From Paenibacillus alkalitolerans (lineage in GTDB: Bacteria > Bacillota > Bacilli > Paenibacillales > YIM-B00363), in NCBI RefSeq assembly GCF_016482785.1, contig NZ_JAEMXM010000003.1, positions 186,001-250,000 on the forward strand: DNA of 64,000 nt, read 5' to 3'. The notes under the pieces were generated by a model. The model was not told the DNA's origin. It saw only the letters and a list, made by a program, of their open reading frames with translations, and did no database searches. A program made the position numbers and the translations under genes. Shown piece after piece: positions 24,074 to 33,160 of the stretch. Position 1 is the stretch's first letter; the number at the start of each line of letters is the position of its first letter.

Positions 24074-26171
24074 AACTCAAACGTACCGGATTGAAGGGAT
24101 GGATTGCGGTTCCTGCGCTTTGACGATCGAAAAGCATCTGCAAAATCATCCGGATGTTCGCAACGTCAGCGTGAACTTCTCCACCGGAAAGATGAGAATC
24201 GAACATGCGGGCAGCGTGCAAGATATTGTGAAAGAAGTCGGCAAAGCGGGGTACAAAGCATCTTTATTATCCGGAGCAACGGGCAAGCGGGTGGCGGCGG
24301 AACCCCGTCCCGGATATTATTTGCTCGTCTTATCCGGGGTGTTCCTCGTTCTCGGCATGATAGGCGGTTATTCGGGGATGGCGGGACATTTTACAAATTC
24401 GTTGTACGCTTTGTCCGTCTTCATCGGGGGATATAGACCGGCCAAAAGCGCGTTCTACGCGATTCGAAGCCGGACGCTGGATATGAACGTGCTGATGACC
24501 GCGGCTGTAATCGGCGCAGCCGCCATCGGGGAATGGCTCGAAGGAGCGGCGGTCGTCTGGCTGTTTGCGCTGGGGAATGTGCTGCAGGGCAGATCCATCG
24601 AACGCACGCGCAGCTCCATCCGCCGGCTGCTCGACCTGGCTCCGCCCGAAGCGTGGGTGAAGAAGGGGGAGGAGCTCGTCCGCAAACCTGTGGAGGATGT
24701 TGCTGTCGGCGCAACGATCGTCGTAAGGCCGGGCGATAAAGTTCCGCTCGACGGCACAGTCGTTCAAGGCGAATCGAGCGTAAACCAGGCTCCCATTACC
24801 GGGGAATCGATACCCGTCGACAAGAAGGCCGGGGATCCTGTGTTTGCGGGGACGTTGAACGGGCACGGCTCGCTCGAAATTAGAGTGACCAAGCATGCGG
24901 AAGAGACGACGATCTCCAAGATCATACATTTGGTGGAGGAAGCGCAAGAACAGAAAGCGCCAGCGCAAGCGTTCGTCGACAAGTTCGCCAGGGTGTATAC
25001 TCCAATTGTGTTTGCGGCAGGGCTGCTCGTCATGCTCCTGCCCCCGGTTGCGGGATTCGGGACATGGGGGGAATGGTTTTACAAAGGATTGCAGCTTCTG
25101 GTCGTTGCATGTCCTTGCGCATTGGTGATTTCTACGCCGGTGGCGGTCGTTTCGGCGATCGGCAATGCCGCCAAGCACGGGGTATTGATTAAAGGCGGCG
25201 CTTTTCTCGAAACGGCCGGCAAGCTTCAAGCCGTCGCATTCGACAAGACGGGTACGTTGACCGAAGGGAAGCCGAAAGTGTCCCGCGTCGTTCCTTTGGC
25301 GGCGGCGGAAGAAGAAGTTATCTCTATGGCCCGCGCATTGGAGGAGCAGTCCGCTCACCCGATCGCTCAGGCAGTTGTGGAGTATGCGAAGAATAACGAT
25401 GTCGCTCCCAAAGAAGCAAGATTGCGGAGAAGCTTGGTCGGTATGGGGGTTCAAGCGGAAATCGAAGGCGAGCAAGTTTTTGCCGGCAATTTCAGATTGT
25501 TTCAGACGATGGGCGCTGCAATGGATGAGAAGCTGCTGTCGGAGCTGCAAAAGATGAATAACGAGGGAAATACGGTTGTTCTGGTAGGCACGAAGGAAAA
25601 GCTGTTCGGCTTGATTGCCGTTGCCGACGCTTTAAGAGAGACGGCGAATCAAACGGTGAACGGTCTGAAGCAAGCCGGGATCTCCGACATCGTCATGCTG
25701 ACGGGCGACAACTTGGGTACGGCGAAGAAGATCGCAGCCGAAGCCGGAATCACCCGCTATATTGCGGAGCTGATGCCCGAAGACAAGGTGAAAGCGGTCA
25801 AACAAATCCAAGAGGAGCGGAAGCTTGTCGCCATGGTCGGCGACGGGGTGAACGATGCGCCCGCGCTCGCAACGGCCGATTTGGGAATCGCGATGGGCGG
25901 CGCCGGAACGGATACCGCGATGGAAACCGCCGACGTCGTGTTTATGGCCGATCATATTGAACGGCTGCCCTATACGGTTGCTCTCAGCCGGAAGGCTCTC
26001 CGCATTATCAAGCAAAACATTTGGTTTTCGCTCGTTGTGAAATTTGCGGCGCTCGCGTTCATTTTTCCGGGCTGGTTGAGTTTGTGGATTGCCGTGCTTA
26101 GCGATACGGGGGCGGCGTTGCTTGTGATTCTTAACAGCATGAGGTTGATGAAAATAAACAAAATGGAGTGA
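24066..26171 (+). CDS. cadA: P1B-type Cd/Zn/Pb-exporting ATPase CadA
   Basis: Membrane pump exporting Cd2+, Zn2+ and Pb2+. Numbered from ATG 24066 (701 residues): HMA domain with C14-x2-C17 (GMDCGSC), membrane helices, TGES actuator loop, intramembrane C349-P-C351, phosphorylated D393 (FDKTGTLTEG) and the hinge GDGVNDAPAL. The longer frame from 23985 lies inside cadC and is not used. Only one HMA domain. Coupled to cadC by an 8-base overlap; the DODA-like gene follows 9 bases later. Confidence 0.95.
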   Translation: MSETQTYRIEGMDCGSCALTIEKHLQNHPDVRNVSVNFSTGKMRIEHAGSVQDIVKEVGKAGYKASLLSGATGKRVAAEPRPGYYLLVLSGVFLVLGMIGGYSGMAGHFTNSLYALSVFIGGYRPAKSAFYAIRSRTLDMNVLMTAAVIGAAAIGEWLEGAAVVWLFALGNVLQGRSIERTRSSIRRLLDLAPPEAWVKKGEELVRKPVEDVAVGATIVVRPGDKVPLDGTVVQGESSVNQAPITGESIPVDKKAGDPVFAGTLNGHGSLEIRVTKHAEETTISKIIHLVEEAQEQKAPAQAFVDKFARVYTPIVFAAGLLVMLLPPVAGFGTWGEWFYKGLQLLVVACPCALVISTPVAVVSAIGNAAKHGVLIKGGAFLETAGKLQAVAFDKTGTLTEGKPKVSRVVPLAAAEEEVISMARALEEQSAHPIAQAVVEYAKNNDVAPKEARLRRSLVGMGVQAEIEGEQVFAGNFRLFQTMGAAMDEKLLSELQKMNNEGNTVVLVGTKEKLFGLIAVADALRETANQTVNGLKQAGISDIVMLTGDNLGTAKKIAAEAGITRYIAELMPEDKVKAVKQIQEERKLVAMVGDGVNDAPALATADLGIAMGGAGTDTAMETADVVFMADHIERLPYTVALSRKALRIIKQNIWFSLVVKFAALAFIFPGWLSLWIAVLSDTGAALLVILNSMRLMKINKME

Positions 26172-26180
26172 GTCAACGCT

Positions 26181-26945
26181 ATGATGCGACCGCTTTTCTT
26201 GTCCCACGGCTCTCCGATGATCGCCGTCGAACAAACCGGGTATACGAGTTTTTTACGCGAGTACGGCCGGACGTTGAAACCGAAAGCCGTCGTAATGTTT
26301 ACGGCCCATTGGGAGAGCGACGTTCTTACTGTGTCATCGACCGACGGGGAATATAAGACGATTTACGACTTCGGCGGCTTCCCTCCGGAGCTTTACCGGG
26401 TGAAATACCCGGCGAAAGGCTCCGTCGAAGCCGCATCCGAACTGGCGAATATGCTGGAAAGCGGCGGAATCCCGGTAAGGAAGGACACTTCCAGAGGTTT
26501 GGACCACGGAGTATGGACGCTGCTGGTTCATCTGTTCCCCGACGCCGATATCCCGGTTGTTCAAGCGTCGGTCAACCCGTTCCTGCCGATGGAAGAACAA
26601 TACGGCATCGGGCAAGCTGTGCGAAGTTTGGGTGAACAGGGAGTCTTGGTGATCGGAAGCGGCGCCACCGTGCACAATTTCCGGACGATGAATATGAGCG
26701 CGACGGAAGCGGATCCGCGGGCTGTTGAATTCGACGATTGGCTGATCGAGCATATGCGGAGCAACGACTTGGAGTCGCTGTTTCATGTTATGGAGAAAGC
26801 GCCGCATGCGAGTATGGCGGTTCCGAGGGCGGAGCATTTCGTTCCTCTGTATATTGCCATGGGAAGCGGGAAGGCGGAGGACGTTAAGGTGCTCCACCAA
26901 TCGTACGAGTTCGGTTCTTTAAGTTATTTGGCGCTGCAATTTTAG
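26181..26945 (+). CDS. LigB/DODA-type extradiol dioxygenase
   Basis: Non-haem iron enzyme of 254 residues that opens catechol-type rings, like YgiD/DODA. Family motifs are FLSHGSPMIAV near the N-terminus (metal His10), FTAHWESD, RGLDHGVWTLLVHL and GSGATVHNF, with His residues in the expected metal-binding places. Nine bases after cadA, probably by read-through; no functional link to metal export is clear. ATG 26181 and ATG 26184 are equally possible starts. Confidence 0.86.
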   Translation: MMRPLFLSHGSPMIAVEQTGYTSFLREYGRTLKPKAVVMFTAHWESDVLTVSSTDGEYKTIYDFGGFPPELYRVKYPAKGSVEAASELANMLESGGIPVRKDTSRGLDHGVWTLLVHLFPDADIPVVQASVNPFLPMEEQYGIGQAVRSLGEQGVLVIGSGATVHNFRTMNMSATEADPRAVEFDDWLIEHMRSNDLESLFHVMEKAPHASMAVPRAEHFVPLYIAMGSGKAEDVKVLHQSYEFGSLSYLALQF

Positions 26946-26994
26946 GCTCGGGCGCCGGGCGAAAATATAATTTTTCCAATGTATTATCGTTAAC

Positions 26995-27028
26995 TGTCAG
27001 GATAATTAAACTTCAATTAGCCTGACAA
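26995..27028. other. Long AT-rich inverted repeat
   Basis: TGTCAGG-A-TAATT pairs with AATTA-G-CCTGACA around a 7-base loop. No T-run, so it is not an ordinary terminator. Could be an operator, or the 5' boundary of the RNA-like region that follows. Confidence 0.5.
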
Positions 27029-27040
27029 TATAAGTGATTG

Positions 27041-27270
27041 AATATCCCTAATTCGGAACGGCCAATCTTTGTCCACCTTAAACGGGGAAGGCAGGTGGAA
27101 AGGTCGGAGCTAGCCCAGCTCGCTCCCGGTTGTCCGGCTTTACATTGCAGGCTTCGTGGTTTGTCTGTGCCATGGGGTCGAATCACCAAATTGGCACCTA
27201 ATCCGCCACCCACTTAAACCCCAAGCGACGAGGAGAAAACCTCTTCTGCTCCCGAGATGGCGGGGCTTTT
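27041..27270 (+). ncRNA. Possible structured RNA, family not recognised
   Basis: Gene-free DNA with several consecutive pairings on the plus strand: CCACCT/AGGTGG (from 27073), GAGCT/AGCTC (from ~27107), GTGCCA/TGGCAC (from ~27166), GAGG/CCTC (from ~27230) and finally CCCG-AGATGG-CGGG followed by CTTTTT, which looks like a terminator. The density of hairpins in GC-rich sequence between two coding genes suggests a ~200-nt RNA. A cobalamin-riboswitch-like GGGGAAGGCAGGTGGAAA stretch is present, but the B12 box is missing, and no gene follows on this strand. No promoter is clear. Confidence 0.35.
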
Positions 27271-27393
27271 TGAGTGCGTTGACCGATCCAATGAATGGCA
27301 AAAATTGTAGCGCTTCATACCGGAATGCCATGGTTAAATTTGTATATTGGAGTTTTTCATTTTAACTAATATTCCGGCTCTATGTATATGCGC

Positions 27394-27437
27394 AAAATGG
27401 AGTGCTGAACCGTATTCGGCTCGCACTCCATTTTTTT
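27394..27437. terminator. Bidirectional terminator before the MOSC gene
   Basis: AAAATGGAGTGC pairs perfectly with GCACTCCATTTT around 17 bases, with T-run on plus and A-run giving T-run on minus. It ends the minus-strand MOSC transcript and anything coming from 27041-27270. Confidence 0.85.
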
Positions 27438-27452
27438 CGATAGATGCTCTTC

Positions 27453-28103
27453 TTACGCTTGTTTGTATTTATTCACCCTTCTTACCAAAGTTGCTTTCCA
27501 TGCTTCCGCGAGCTCCGGTATTTCCATAAGCTCTTGTACGGCCGAATCGTTGCCCAGATCCCTAAAGAGTACTTCATTCGCTGCTTCAATCGTTACTTGT
27601 TTTGGATGCTTCTCCAACAACTCGATTTCGGAATCCCGGCGCACCCATCCTTCTTCTAGGACACGGAAGAAGAAACCTGTATAGCCTGTCTCGATGATCT
27701 TTGACAGCAGCGGGTCGTACTCGTTTCTTCTGGAGATCGTGTAGCACGGGTCCCGGCCTTGCGATACTTGCAGGACGGCATCCCCGATTTTGTATATGTC
27801 CCCGATGCAGACGTCCTTCTCCAACATTCCGGCGGCCGTCAAGTTTTCTCCGAAAGCCCCGGGAGGAAGCTGCCTGCCGCACACGTTTGCCCAATAACCG
27901 TAATGCTCTGAGGAGTACACGCAGAGCACGCGCTCCGGGCCACCGTGAAACTTGGGATTGGCCACGCCATCTCCCGCAATGCCCTCTTTCGCCAAATATA
28001 TCTCGGACACGGGATCTTTCCATATGCCTGAAACGAAGCTCCCGCTTTCATTAGTAATTTTCCTTGGCAAACCTATGTACAATCCTTCAATGGCAGGTTT
28101 CAT
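27453..28103 (-). CDS. MOSC domain protein (YiiM-like)
   Basis: 216 residues. MOSC domains handle sulfur or molybdenum cofactor; YiiM-type proteins reduce N-hydroxylated compounds. Motifs are DGVANPKFHGGPERVLCVYS, FGENLTAAG and the conserved Cys120 in SQGRDPCYT. The start at 28103 follows GGAGGAG; the longer frame to 28127 would begin upstream of that site. It could use the same cofactor as the molybdopterin oxidoreductase 17 kb away, but nothing here shows that. Monocistronic. Confidence 0.85.
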   Translation of the reverse strand: MKPAIEGLYIGLPRKITNESGSFVSGIWKDPVSEIYLAKEGIAGDGVANPKFHGGPERVLCVYSSEHYGYWANVCGRQLPPGAFGENLTAAGMLEKDVCIGDIYKIGDAVLQVSQGRDPCYTISRRNEYDPLLSKIIETGYTGFFFRVLEEGWVRRDSEIELLEKHPKQVTIEAANEVLFRDLGNDSAVQELMEIPELAEAWKATLVRRVNKYKQA

Positions 28104-28216
28104 CCGTCGTCTCTCCTCCATATACACAACTAATGAAAATTATGCCTCATTGCCGGAACGGTTACAATGCTTATTCGCGTCCTTCGTCGGCGTTGTCGGA
28201 AATATCGTTAACCGGT

Positions 28217-28406
28217 TAGGGGATTTAGAGGTACTTATTTGCTGCTGACATAGCCAGTTATTGATAGCATAAGGGCTTATCGAGTACTTATTTCACCGGC
28301 TGTCATTGATTTTGGCCACAAATCCGGAAAAATAAGCACCGCATAATCCCTTATCACATTTACACGTTTGCCCGGACCCAACATATAAGTACTCGAAAAT
28401 GCCTTA
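28217..28406. repeat. 190-bp intergenic element, copy 2 (++-- repeat architecture)
   Basis: Four copies of the same 24-bp motif as at 15207-15395: plus copies begin at 28217 and 28270, minus copies end at 28353 and 28406 (offsets 53, 83, 53). The third copy is again preceded by CAAATCCGGAAAAATAAG. Between copies the two elements differ, so the motif and spacing are what is kept. Lies between the divergent MOSC and lacI genes. Confidence 0.8.
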
Positions 28407-28499
28407 TACCATAATTCGTGAAATGTAAGGGGAGAAATGTCCGATTGTAAATGTAGAAGAAAACTCTTGACGGAACCTTTGGAAGCGCTTAATATAAAG

Positions 28500-28523
28500 G
28501 AAAACGATTACGTAAACGATTAA
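28500..28523. promoter_or_regulatory. LacI-type operator before the regulator gene
   Basis: AAAACGATTACGTAAACGAT contains an inverted CGATTACG/CGTAAACG pair like the site before the permease gene (29553-29590), suggesting autoregulation. Confidence 0.6.
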
Positions 28524-28538
28524 ATGAGGCAGAAACCT

Positions 28539-29546
28539 ATGAGAAGCATTAAAGATGTGGCGAAGAAAGCGAATGTGTCGACCGCTACCGTCTCCCATGT
28601 GATTAACAATACCCGATTCGTTGCCGAAGAGACGAAGGCTAGAGTATTCCAGGCGATGAAAGAACTCAATTACCGGCCCAACTCGGTAGCAAGAAGCCTG
28701 CGGAGCAGAAGATCGAATATCATCGGCTTGCTCGTCCCGATTATGCCGCACGATACGTCCAACTTCTTCTTCATGTCGGTCGCTCAAGGCATTGAAGAGG
28801 TGCTGAAGGAAAGCGGATACAATTTGATTCTTAGCAACTCAAGAGAGGACATTACGACCGAGCAGGACCAAATCAGAGTGTTCAATTCACAGCTTATCGA
28901 CGGCTTGATTATGGCCCCTACATTCGAGGACCATTCTTATTTGCACGAAGTGATCGACGGGGATTACCCGGTTGTGTTCATCGACCGGAAGCCGAAGGAT
29001 TTCCAAGGAGATTGCGTATTGACCGACGGCGAGAAGGGCACTTACGACGCAGTCGTTCATCTGATCAGATCCGGACACCGCCGTATCGGCTTCATTACCG
29101 GTTCTCTTGGCTTGACGACGAGCGACGAAAGATTGGCCGGGTACAAGAAAGCGTTAAGCGATCACGGAATACAGATAGACGAAAATTTCATCAAGGTGGC
29201 GGCATCCAGTTATTCCAGCTTCGAGAGCGGATACATTTTAGCGGAAAATTTGGTTACGGAACAACGCACTACGGCGCTTTTTGTAGCGAATAACGTGATG
29301 ACGATGGGGGCGCTTCATTATTTGCAGCAGAAAAAAATTCGCATCCCCGGCGAAATTTCGATTATCGGATTCGACGACTACGAGTGGGCGAAAATCACCC
29401 AGCCTCCGTTATCGATGGTGCAGCAGCCGTCGTTCGAGCTGGGCAAGACGGCGGCTAATATGCTGCTAAAGAGAATCGAGCAGCCGGGCATCCACCATGG
29501 AGAGATCCGCTTGCCGACCAAAGTGGTCTTGCGAGATTCCTGCTAA
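28539..29546 (+). CDS. LacI-family regulator of the fructan locus
   Basis: Cytoplasmic repressor of 335 residues: LacI helix-turn-helix (SIKDVAKKANVSTATVSHVI), hinge helix (NSVARSLRSRRSNIIG) and a periplasmic-binding-like sugar domain. ATG 28539 is preferred with GAGG nine bases upstream; an ATG five codons earlier lies inside that site. The effector is probably a fructo-oligosaccharide or its product, inferred from the two GH32 genes. ACG..TTACG dyads on both sides of the gene are likely its binding sites. Confidence 0.88.
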   Translation: MRSIKDVAKKANVSTATVSHVINNTRFVAEETKARVFQAMKELNYRPNSVARSLRSRRSNIIGLLVPIMPHDTSNFFFMSVAQGIEEVLKESGYNLILSNSREDITTEQDQIRVFNSQLIDGLIMAPTFEDHSYLHEVIDGDYPVVFIDRKPKDFQGDCVLTDGEKGTYDAVVHLIRSGHRRIGFITGSLGLTTSDERLAGYKKALSDHGIQIDENFIKVAASSYSSFESGYILAENLVTEQRTTALFVANNVMTMGALHYLQQKKIRIPGEISIIGFDDYEWAKITQPPLSMVQQPSFELGKTAANMLLKRIEQPGIHHGEIRLPTKVVLRDSC

Positions 29547-29552
29547 TTTTTT

Positions 29553-29590
29553 TTAACGGTTACGTAATCGTTTACGCAAACGTTTGCGAA
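29553..29590. promoter_or_regulatory. Compound LacI-type operator before the fructan operon
   Basis: Overlapping dyads: TTACGTAATCGTTTACG, then GCAAACGTTTGC (perfect palindrome). The TTACG..CGTTTACG part repeats the site upstream of lacI. Located 25-60 bases before the first permease gene. Confidence 0.7.
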
Positions 29591-29614
29591 ACAAACTTCT
29601 GTGGAGGGGATCGC

Positions 29615-30517
29615 ATGAAAACATGGGTGAGGATGAAGCAAAATTACGAATTGTACATATTTATGCTTCCCGCAGTGATTGTTTATTTGGTTTTCAAATA
29701 TTACCCGATGTACGGCGTGCAGATCGCTTTTAAAGATTTCAACGCCGGCAAAGGGATTTGGGGCAGCGAATGGGTCGGCTTCGAGCATTTCATCCGGTTT
29801 TTCGAATCGTACAATTTCTGGTCCATTATGGAAAACACGCTGTCATTAAGCGTTCTGTCGCTTGTGTTCGGCTTCCCGATGCCGATCTTCGTCGCGTTGA
29901 TGCTGAATCAGATGTTGGCCAAGCGCTACAAGAAGTTCGTCCAGACCGTCATTTACGCGCCGCATTTTATATCCACCGTCGTTCTTGTGGGCATGCTTCA
30001 TGTGTTCTTGTCACCCAACAGCGGCATCGTAAACCACATGATCGCCTTCTTCGGAGGCGAACCGGTCCTCTTCATGTCGGATGAAGATTGGTTCAGACCG
30101 TTGTATGTGCTGTCCGGCATTTGGCAAGAGACCGGTTTTGCCGCCATCATCTATCTCGCCGCGCTGGCCGGCGTCAATCCCGAGCTGCACGAAGCGGCCG
30201 TAATGGACGGGGCAAGCAAGTGGAAACGGGTGCTGCATGTCGATATTCCCGGCATTTTGCCGACCATTATCATTCTTCTCGTCCTGGCACTGGGAAACAT
30301 TATGAGCGTCGGGTTTGAGAAGGCTTTCCTGATGCAAAGCGACCTCAACTATGCGACATCGAACATCATACCTACTTACGTGTATGAGCAAGGCATTCAG
30401 AAGGCGCAATACAGCTTCTCCGCGGCGGTCGGGTTGTTTAACTCCGTGATCAATGTCGTTTTGTTGGTTGCGGTGAACCGTATCGCCAAGAGGTTGACGG
30501 AAACGAGCTTATGGTAG
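29615..30517 (+). CDS. ABC sugar importer permease, LplB type (fructan locus)
   Basis: Inner-membrane channel subunit, 300 residues, six hydrophobic segments, EAA motif at residues 193-200 (EAAVMDGA). A strong GTGGAGGGG ribosome site precedes it. It is translationally close to the second permease, whose start lies 12 bases after its stop. Gene order here is permease-permease-binding protein, unlike the galactan locus (binding protein first). Substrate inferred as fructo-oligosaccharides. Confidence 0.9.
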   Translation: MKTWVRMKQNYELYIFMLPAVIVYLVFKYYPMYGVQIAFKDFNAGKGIWGSEWVGFEHFIRFFESYNFWSIMENTLSLSVLSLVFGFPMPIFVALMLNQMLAKRYKKFVQTVIYAPHFISTVVLVGMLHVFLSPNSGIVNHMIAFFGGEPVLFMSDEDWFRPLYVLSGIWQETGFAAIIYLAALAGVNPELHEAAVMDGASKWKRVLHVDIPGILPTIIILLVLALGNIMSVGFEKAFLMQSDLNYATSNIIPTYVYEQGIQKAQYSFSAAVGLFNSVINVVLLVAVNRIAKRLTETSLW

Positions 30518-30528
30518 GAGGACCGGCT

Positions 30529-31428
30529 ATGAAAACAGTGATGTTGCATCGAAAAACCAAAGGAGATCTAATATTTGACGCTATCAATTACTCCTTGCTG
30601 ACGGCCGGCATGCTGCTTATCCTGTACCCGCTGTACTTCGTTGTGATCGCGTCAATCAGCGACCCGAACCGGATTTACTCGGGCGAAGTGTGGCTGTATC
30701 CGCTAGGGGTTACGTTCGACGGTTATCAGCGCATCTTTAACGACGGCACGATCTGGATCGGATACGGCAATTCGCTGCTGTATGCCGCCGTCGGCACCGC
30801 GGTCAGCGTTGCGTTGACGCTGTTAGCCGCTTACCCGTTGTCGAGGAAAGACTTCGTCGGAAGAAACATATTTATGTGGTTTTTCATGTTCACCATGTTC
30901 TTCAACGGGGGATTGATTCCGACATACTTGTTGATTAAAGACCTCGGCATGATCAATACGATTTGGGCGCTTGTCATTCCGGGCGCGGCGGGCGTGTTCA
31001 ACATCATTATCGTGCGGACGTTCTATCAGAGCGCGATTCCCGACGAAATGCGGGAGGCCGCTTTCATTGACGGTTGTTCGAACACGAAATTTTTCTTGAT
31101 GATTGTGCTTCCGTTATCCAAACCGATTATCGCCGTTATGGTATTGTTTCATGTCGTCGGATTTTGGAACGGGTTTTTCGACGCGTTGATTTATCTCAAT
31201 GAAGAATCCAAGTATCCGCTGCAATTGGTGCTCAGAAATATACTCGTGCAAAACCAAGTCAGCTCCAACATGATGATCGACGTCGATTCTTACGCGGCCA
31301 AGCTTAAGGTGACCGAATTGATCAAATACGGCGTCATCATCGTTGCCAGCCTGCCGCTGCTCATTCTATATCCGTTCCTTCAGCGGTATTTCGTGAAAGG
31401 CGTCATGATCGGCTCTATTAAAGGTTAG
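30529..31428 (+). CDS. ABC sugar importer permease, LplC type (fructan locus)
   Basis: Second channel subunit, 299 residues, six hydrophobic segments, EAA motif at 175-184 (REAAFIDGCS) and the usual FVKGVMIGSIKG end. The start is ATG 30529 behind GGAGG (30516-30520); the frame extends six codons further but over the ribosome site. A stem-loop separates it from the binding-protein gene. Confidence 0.9.
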   Translation: MKTVMLHRKTKGDLIFDAINYSLLTAGMLLILYPLYFVVIASISDPNRIYSGEVWLYPLGVTFDGYQRIFNDGTIWIGYGNSLLYAAVGTAVSVALTLLAAYPLSRKDFVGRNIFMWFFMFTMFFNGGLIPTYLLIKDLGMINTIWALVIPGAAGVFNIIIVRTFYQSAIPDEMREAAFIDGCSNTKFFLMIVLPLSKPIIAVMVLFHVVGFWNGFFDALIYLNEESKYPLQLVLRNILVQNQVSSNMMIDVDSYAAKLKVTELIKYGVIIVASLPLLILYPFLQRYFVKGVMIGSIKG

Positions 31429-31443
31429 CGGTTCTCTTCGCGG

Positions 31444-31475
31444 TAATCCCCCGGGCAAGGCCTCTCGGGTGATTA
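31444..31475 (+). other. Stem-loop between permease and binding-protein genes
   Basis: TAATC-C-CCCG pairs with CGGG-T-GATTA around ~12 bases, with one mismatch. No T-run. Probably an mRNA processing or stability element before the highly expressed binding-protein gene. Confidence 0.5.
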
Positions 31476-31517
31476 TATACAAATCATGCACATTAAAAAA
31501 AGGAGGGCGCACGAAAT

Positions 31518-33152
31518 ATGAAAAAGGCGCTGTCAATTGCTTTATGTCTCGCGATGGCGACGACTCTCGTCTTGGCGGGGTGTTCCAAGGAGAGCGGAAA
31601 GGAAGGTACGGCCGAGGACACGGGCAAACCCGCCGGCGAAACGGCACAGGAGTCTTCTTTCAACAAAGAGGGACTGCCGATTGTGAACGACAAGGTTACC
31701 TTGAAGCTGGTGGCGCCGAAAGCCCATCTCGCTCCGGAGTATGGGGAAATGGAAATATTCAAGCGGTTGGAGCAAGCGACGAACGTTCATATTGAATGGA
31801 ACAACATCCCGGATACCGACTATCAGGAGAAGAAAAACTTGCTTCTGGCAAGCGGCGATTTGCCGGACGCGTTCTACGGAGCGGGCTTTTCCGACTATGA
31901 ACTGATTACTTTCGGGAAAGACGGCACCATTATTCCGTTGGAGGATCTGATCGACCGATACGCTCCGAACTTGAAAGGGCTGCTTGAGCAAAGACCGGAC
32001 CTGAAGGCGGCGATCACCGCTCCGGACGGACATATTTACGGCTTGCCCACATGGGAAGAGAACGAGCTTGGCACGAATCCGTTCTTCCATGTCATCAATA
32101 CGGCTTGGCTCGATAAGCTCGGCCTGAAATTTCCGGAGACGTTGGACGAATATACGGAAGCGCTCGTCGCTTTCAAGACGAAGGATCCGAACGGCAACGG
32201 CAAAGCGGACGAAATTCCGCTCAGTTTTATGCACATGGAATGGTGCATGGACATCGGCGGTTTGTTCGGCGCGTTCGGCATGCCGGACAATCTGGAGCAT
32301 CGCATTGTAAGAGACGGTAAAGTGATCTTCACGGCGATTCAGCCGGAATATAAGTCGGCTCTTACGTATTTCCACGAAAAATGGTATAAGCAAGGACTTA
32401 TCGATCCGGAATCGTTCACGCAAGAGGCTCCTCAATATTTGGCGAAAGGCAAGACGCCGGATGTGACGCTCGGCTCCTACATCTGGTGGGAAATCGAAGA
32501 AGTCGTCGGGTCGGAGCGCGCGAAGGATTATGCGCTCGTTCCGCCGCTTACCGGACCGGGCGGACACAAGACGATCGGCAGAGGCAACGGCGGCGGACCG
32601 GGCAGAGGCACATTCGTCATCACGAATGTCAATGAGCATCCGGAAATTACGATGCGCTGGATCGACCAGCAATATGAGCCGTATATGGCGGCGCAAATTC
32701 ACTGGGGGCCGATCGGCATTGTCTATGAGAAAGATGCTGCCGGCAAGCTTGTGAATCTACCTCTTCCCGAAGGCGTGTCCATGGGCGAATACCGCCAGCA
32801 GGTGGCTCCGAACGGTGCGGGCGTCATTACGAAAGAGCACTTCGAGACGATCGTCGATATGGAGCCGCGCGCAAAGCAGCGCAAGCTCGACCTGGAGAAA
32901 TATTACGAACCGTATATGGAAGATGAAAATTATCCGAGCATATTCTTCCTTCCGGAAGAGTTGGAAGTCATTAACCGCATAGAAACGGATTTGTTGAAGT
33001 TCGTTGACACGCAAAGAGCGAAGTTCCTTGTCGACGGCAATATCGACCAGGAATGGGACAGATACGTGAAACAAGTGAAGGATATGGGACTGGACGAATT
33101 GATGGAGCTTTACCAGAAAGGCCTCGACCGTTACAAAGCGGCACAAAAATAA
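31518..33152 (+). CDS. Extracellular sugar-binding lipoprotein (fructan locus)
   Basis: Binding protein of the second LplABC importer, 544 residues. Signal peptide with lipobox LAGC (Cys22), then a Glu/Gly-rich tether and a large two-lobed binding domain. AAAAAAAGGAGG lies upstream. Substrate is inferred as fructo-oligosaccharides from the GH32 genes that follow. As at the other locus, no ATPase gene is present. Confidence 0.88.
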   Translation: MKKALSIALCLAMATTLVLAGCSKESGKEGTAEDTGKPAGETAQESSFNKEGLPIVNDKVTLKLVAPKAHLAPEYGEMEIFKRLEQATNVHIEWNNIPDTDYQEKKNLLLASGDLPDAFYGAGFSDYELITFGKDGTIIPLEDLIDRYAPNLKGLLEQRPDLKAAITAPDGHIYGLPTWEENELGTNPFFHVINTAWLDKLGLKFPETLDEYTEALVAFKTKDPNGNGKADEIPLSFMHMEWCMDIGGLFGAFGMPDNLEHRIVRDGKVIFTAIQPEYKSALTYFHEKWYKQGLIDPESFTQEAPQYLAKGKTPDVTLGSYIWWEIEEVVGSERAKDYALVPPLTGPGGHKTIGRGNGGGPGRGTFVITNVNEHPEITMRWIDQQYEPYMAAQIHWGPIGIVYEKDAAGKLVNLPLPEGVSMGEYRQQVAPNGAGVITKEHFETIVDMEPRAKQRKLDLEKYYEPYMEDENYPSIFFLPEELEVINRIETDLLKFVDTQRAKFLVDGNIDQEWDRYVKQVKDMGLDELMELYQKGLDRYKAAQK

Positions 33153-33160
33153 CGTTTCAA

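Noticed and set aside
24330-25550. 406-residue antisense frame inside cadA
   Set aside because: Shadow of the ATPase gene, which has all its motifs in the plus frame.
27073-27130. Cobalamin riboswitch
   Set aside because: GGGGAAGGCAGGTGGAAA recalls the core, but the P5 pairing and the B12 box are missing and no suitable gene follows.
31542-32702. 386-residue antisense frame in the fructan binding-protein gene
   Set aside because: Same reasoning: no ribosome site, Arg/Val-rich shadow composition.
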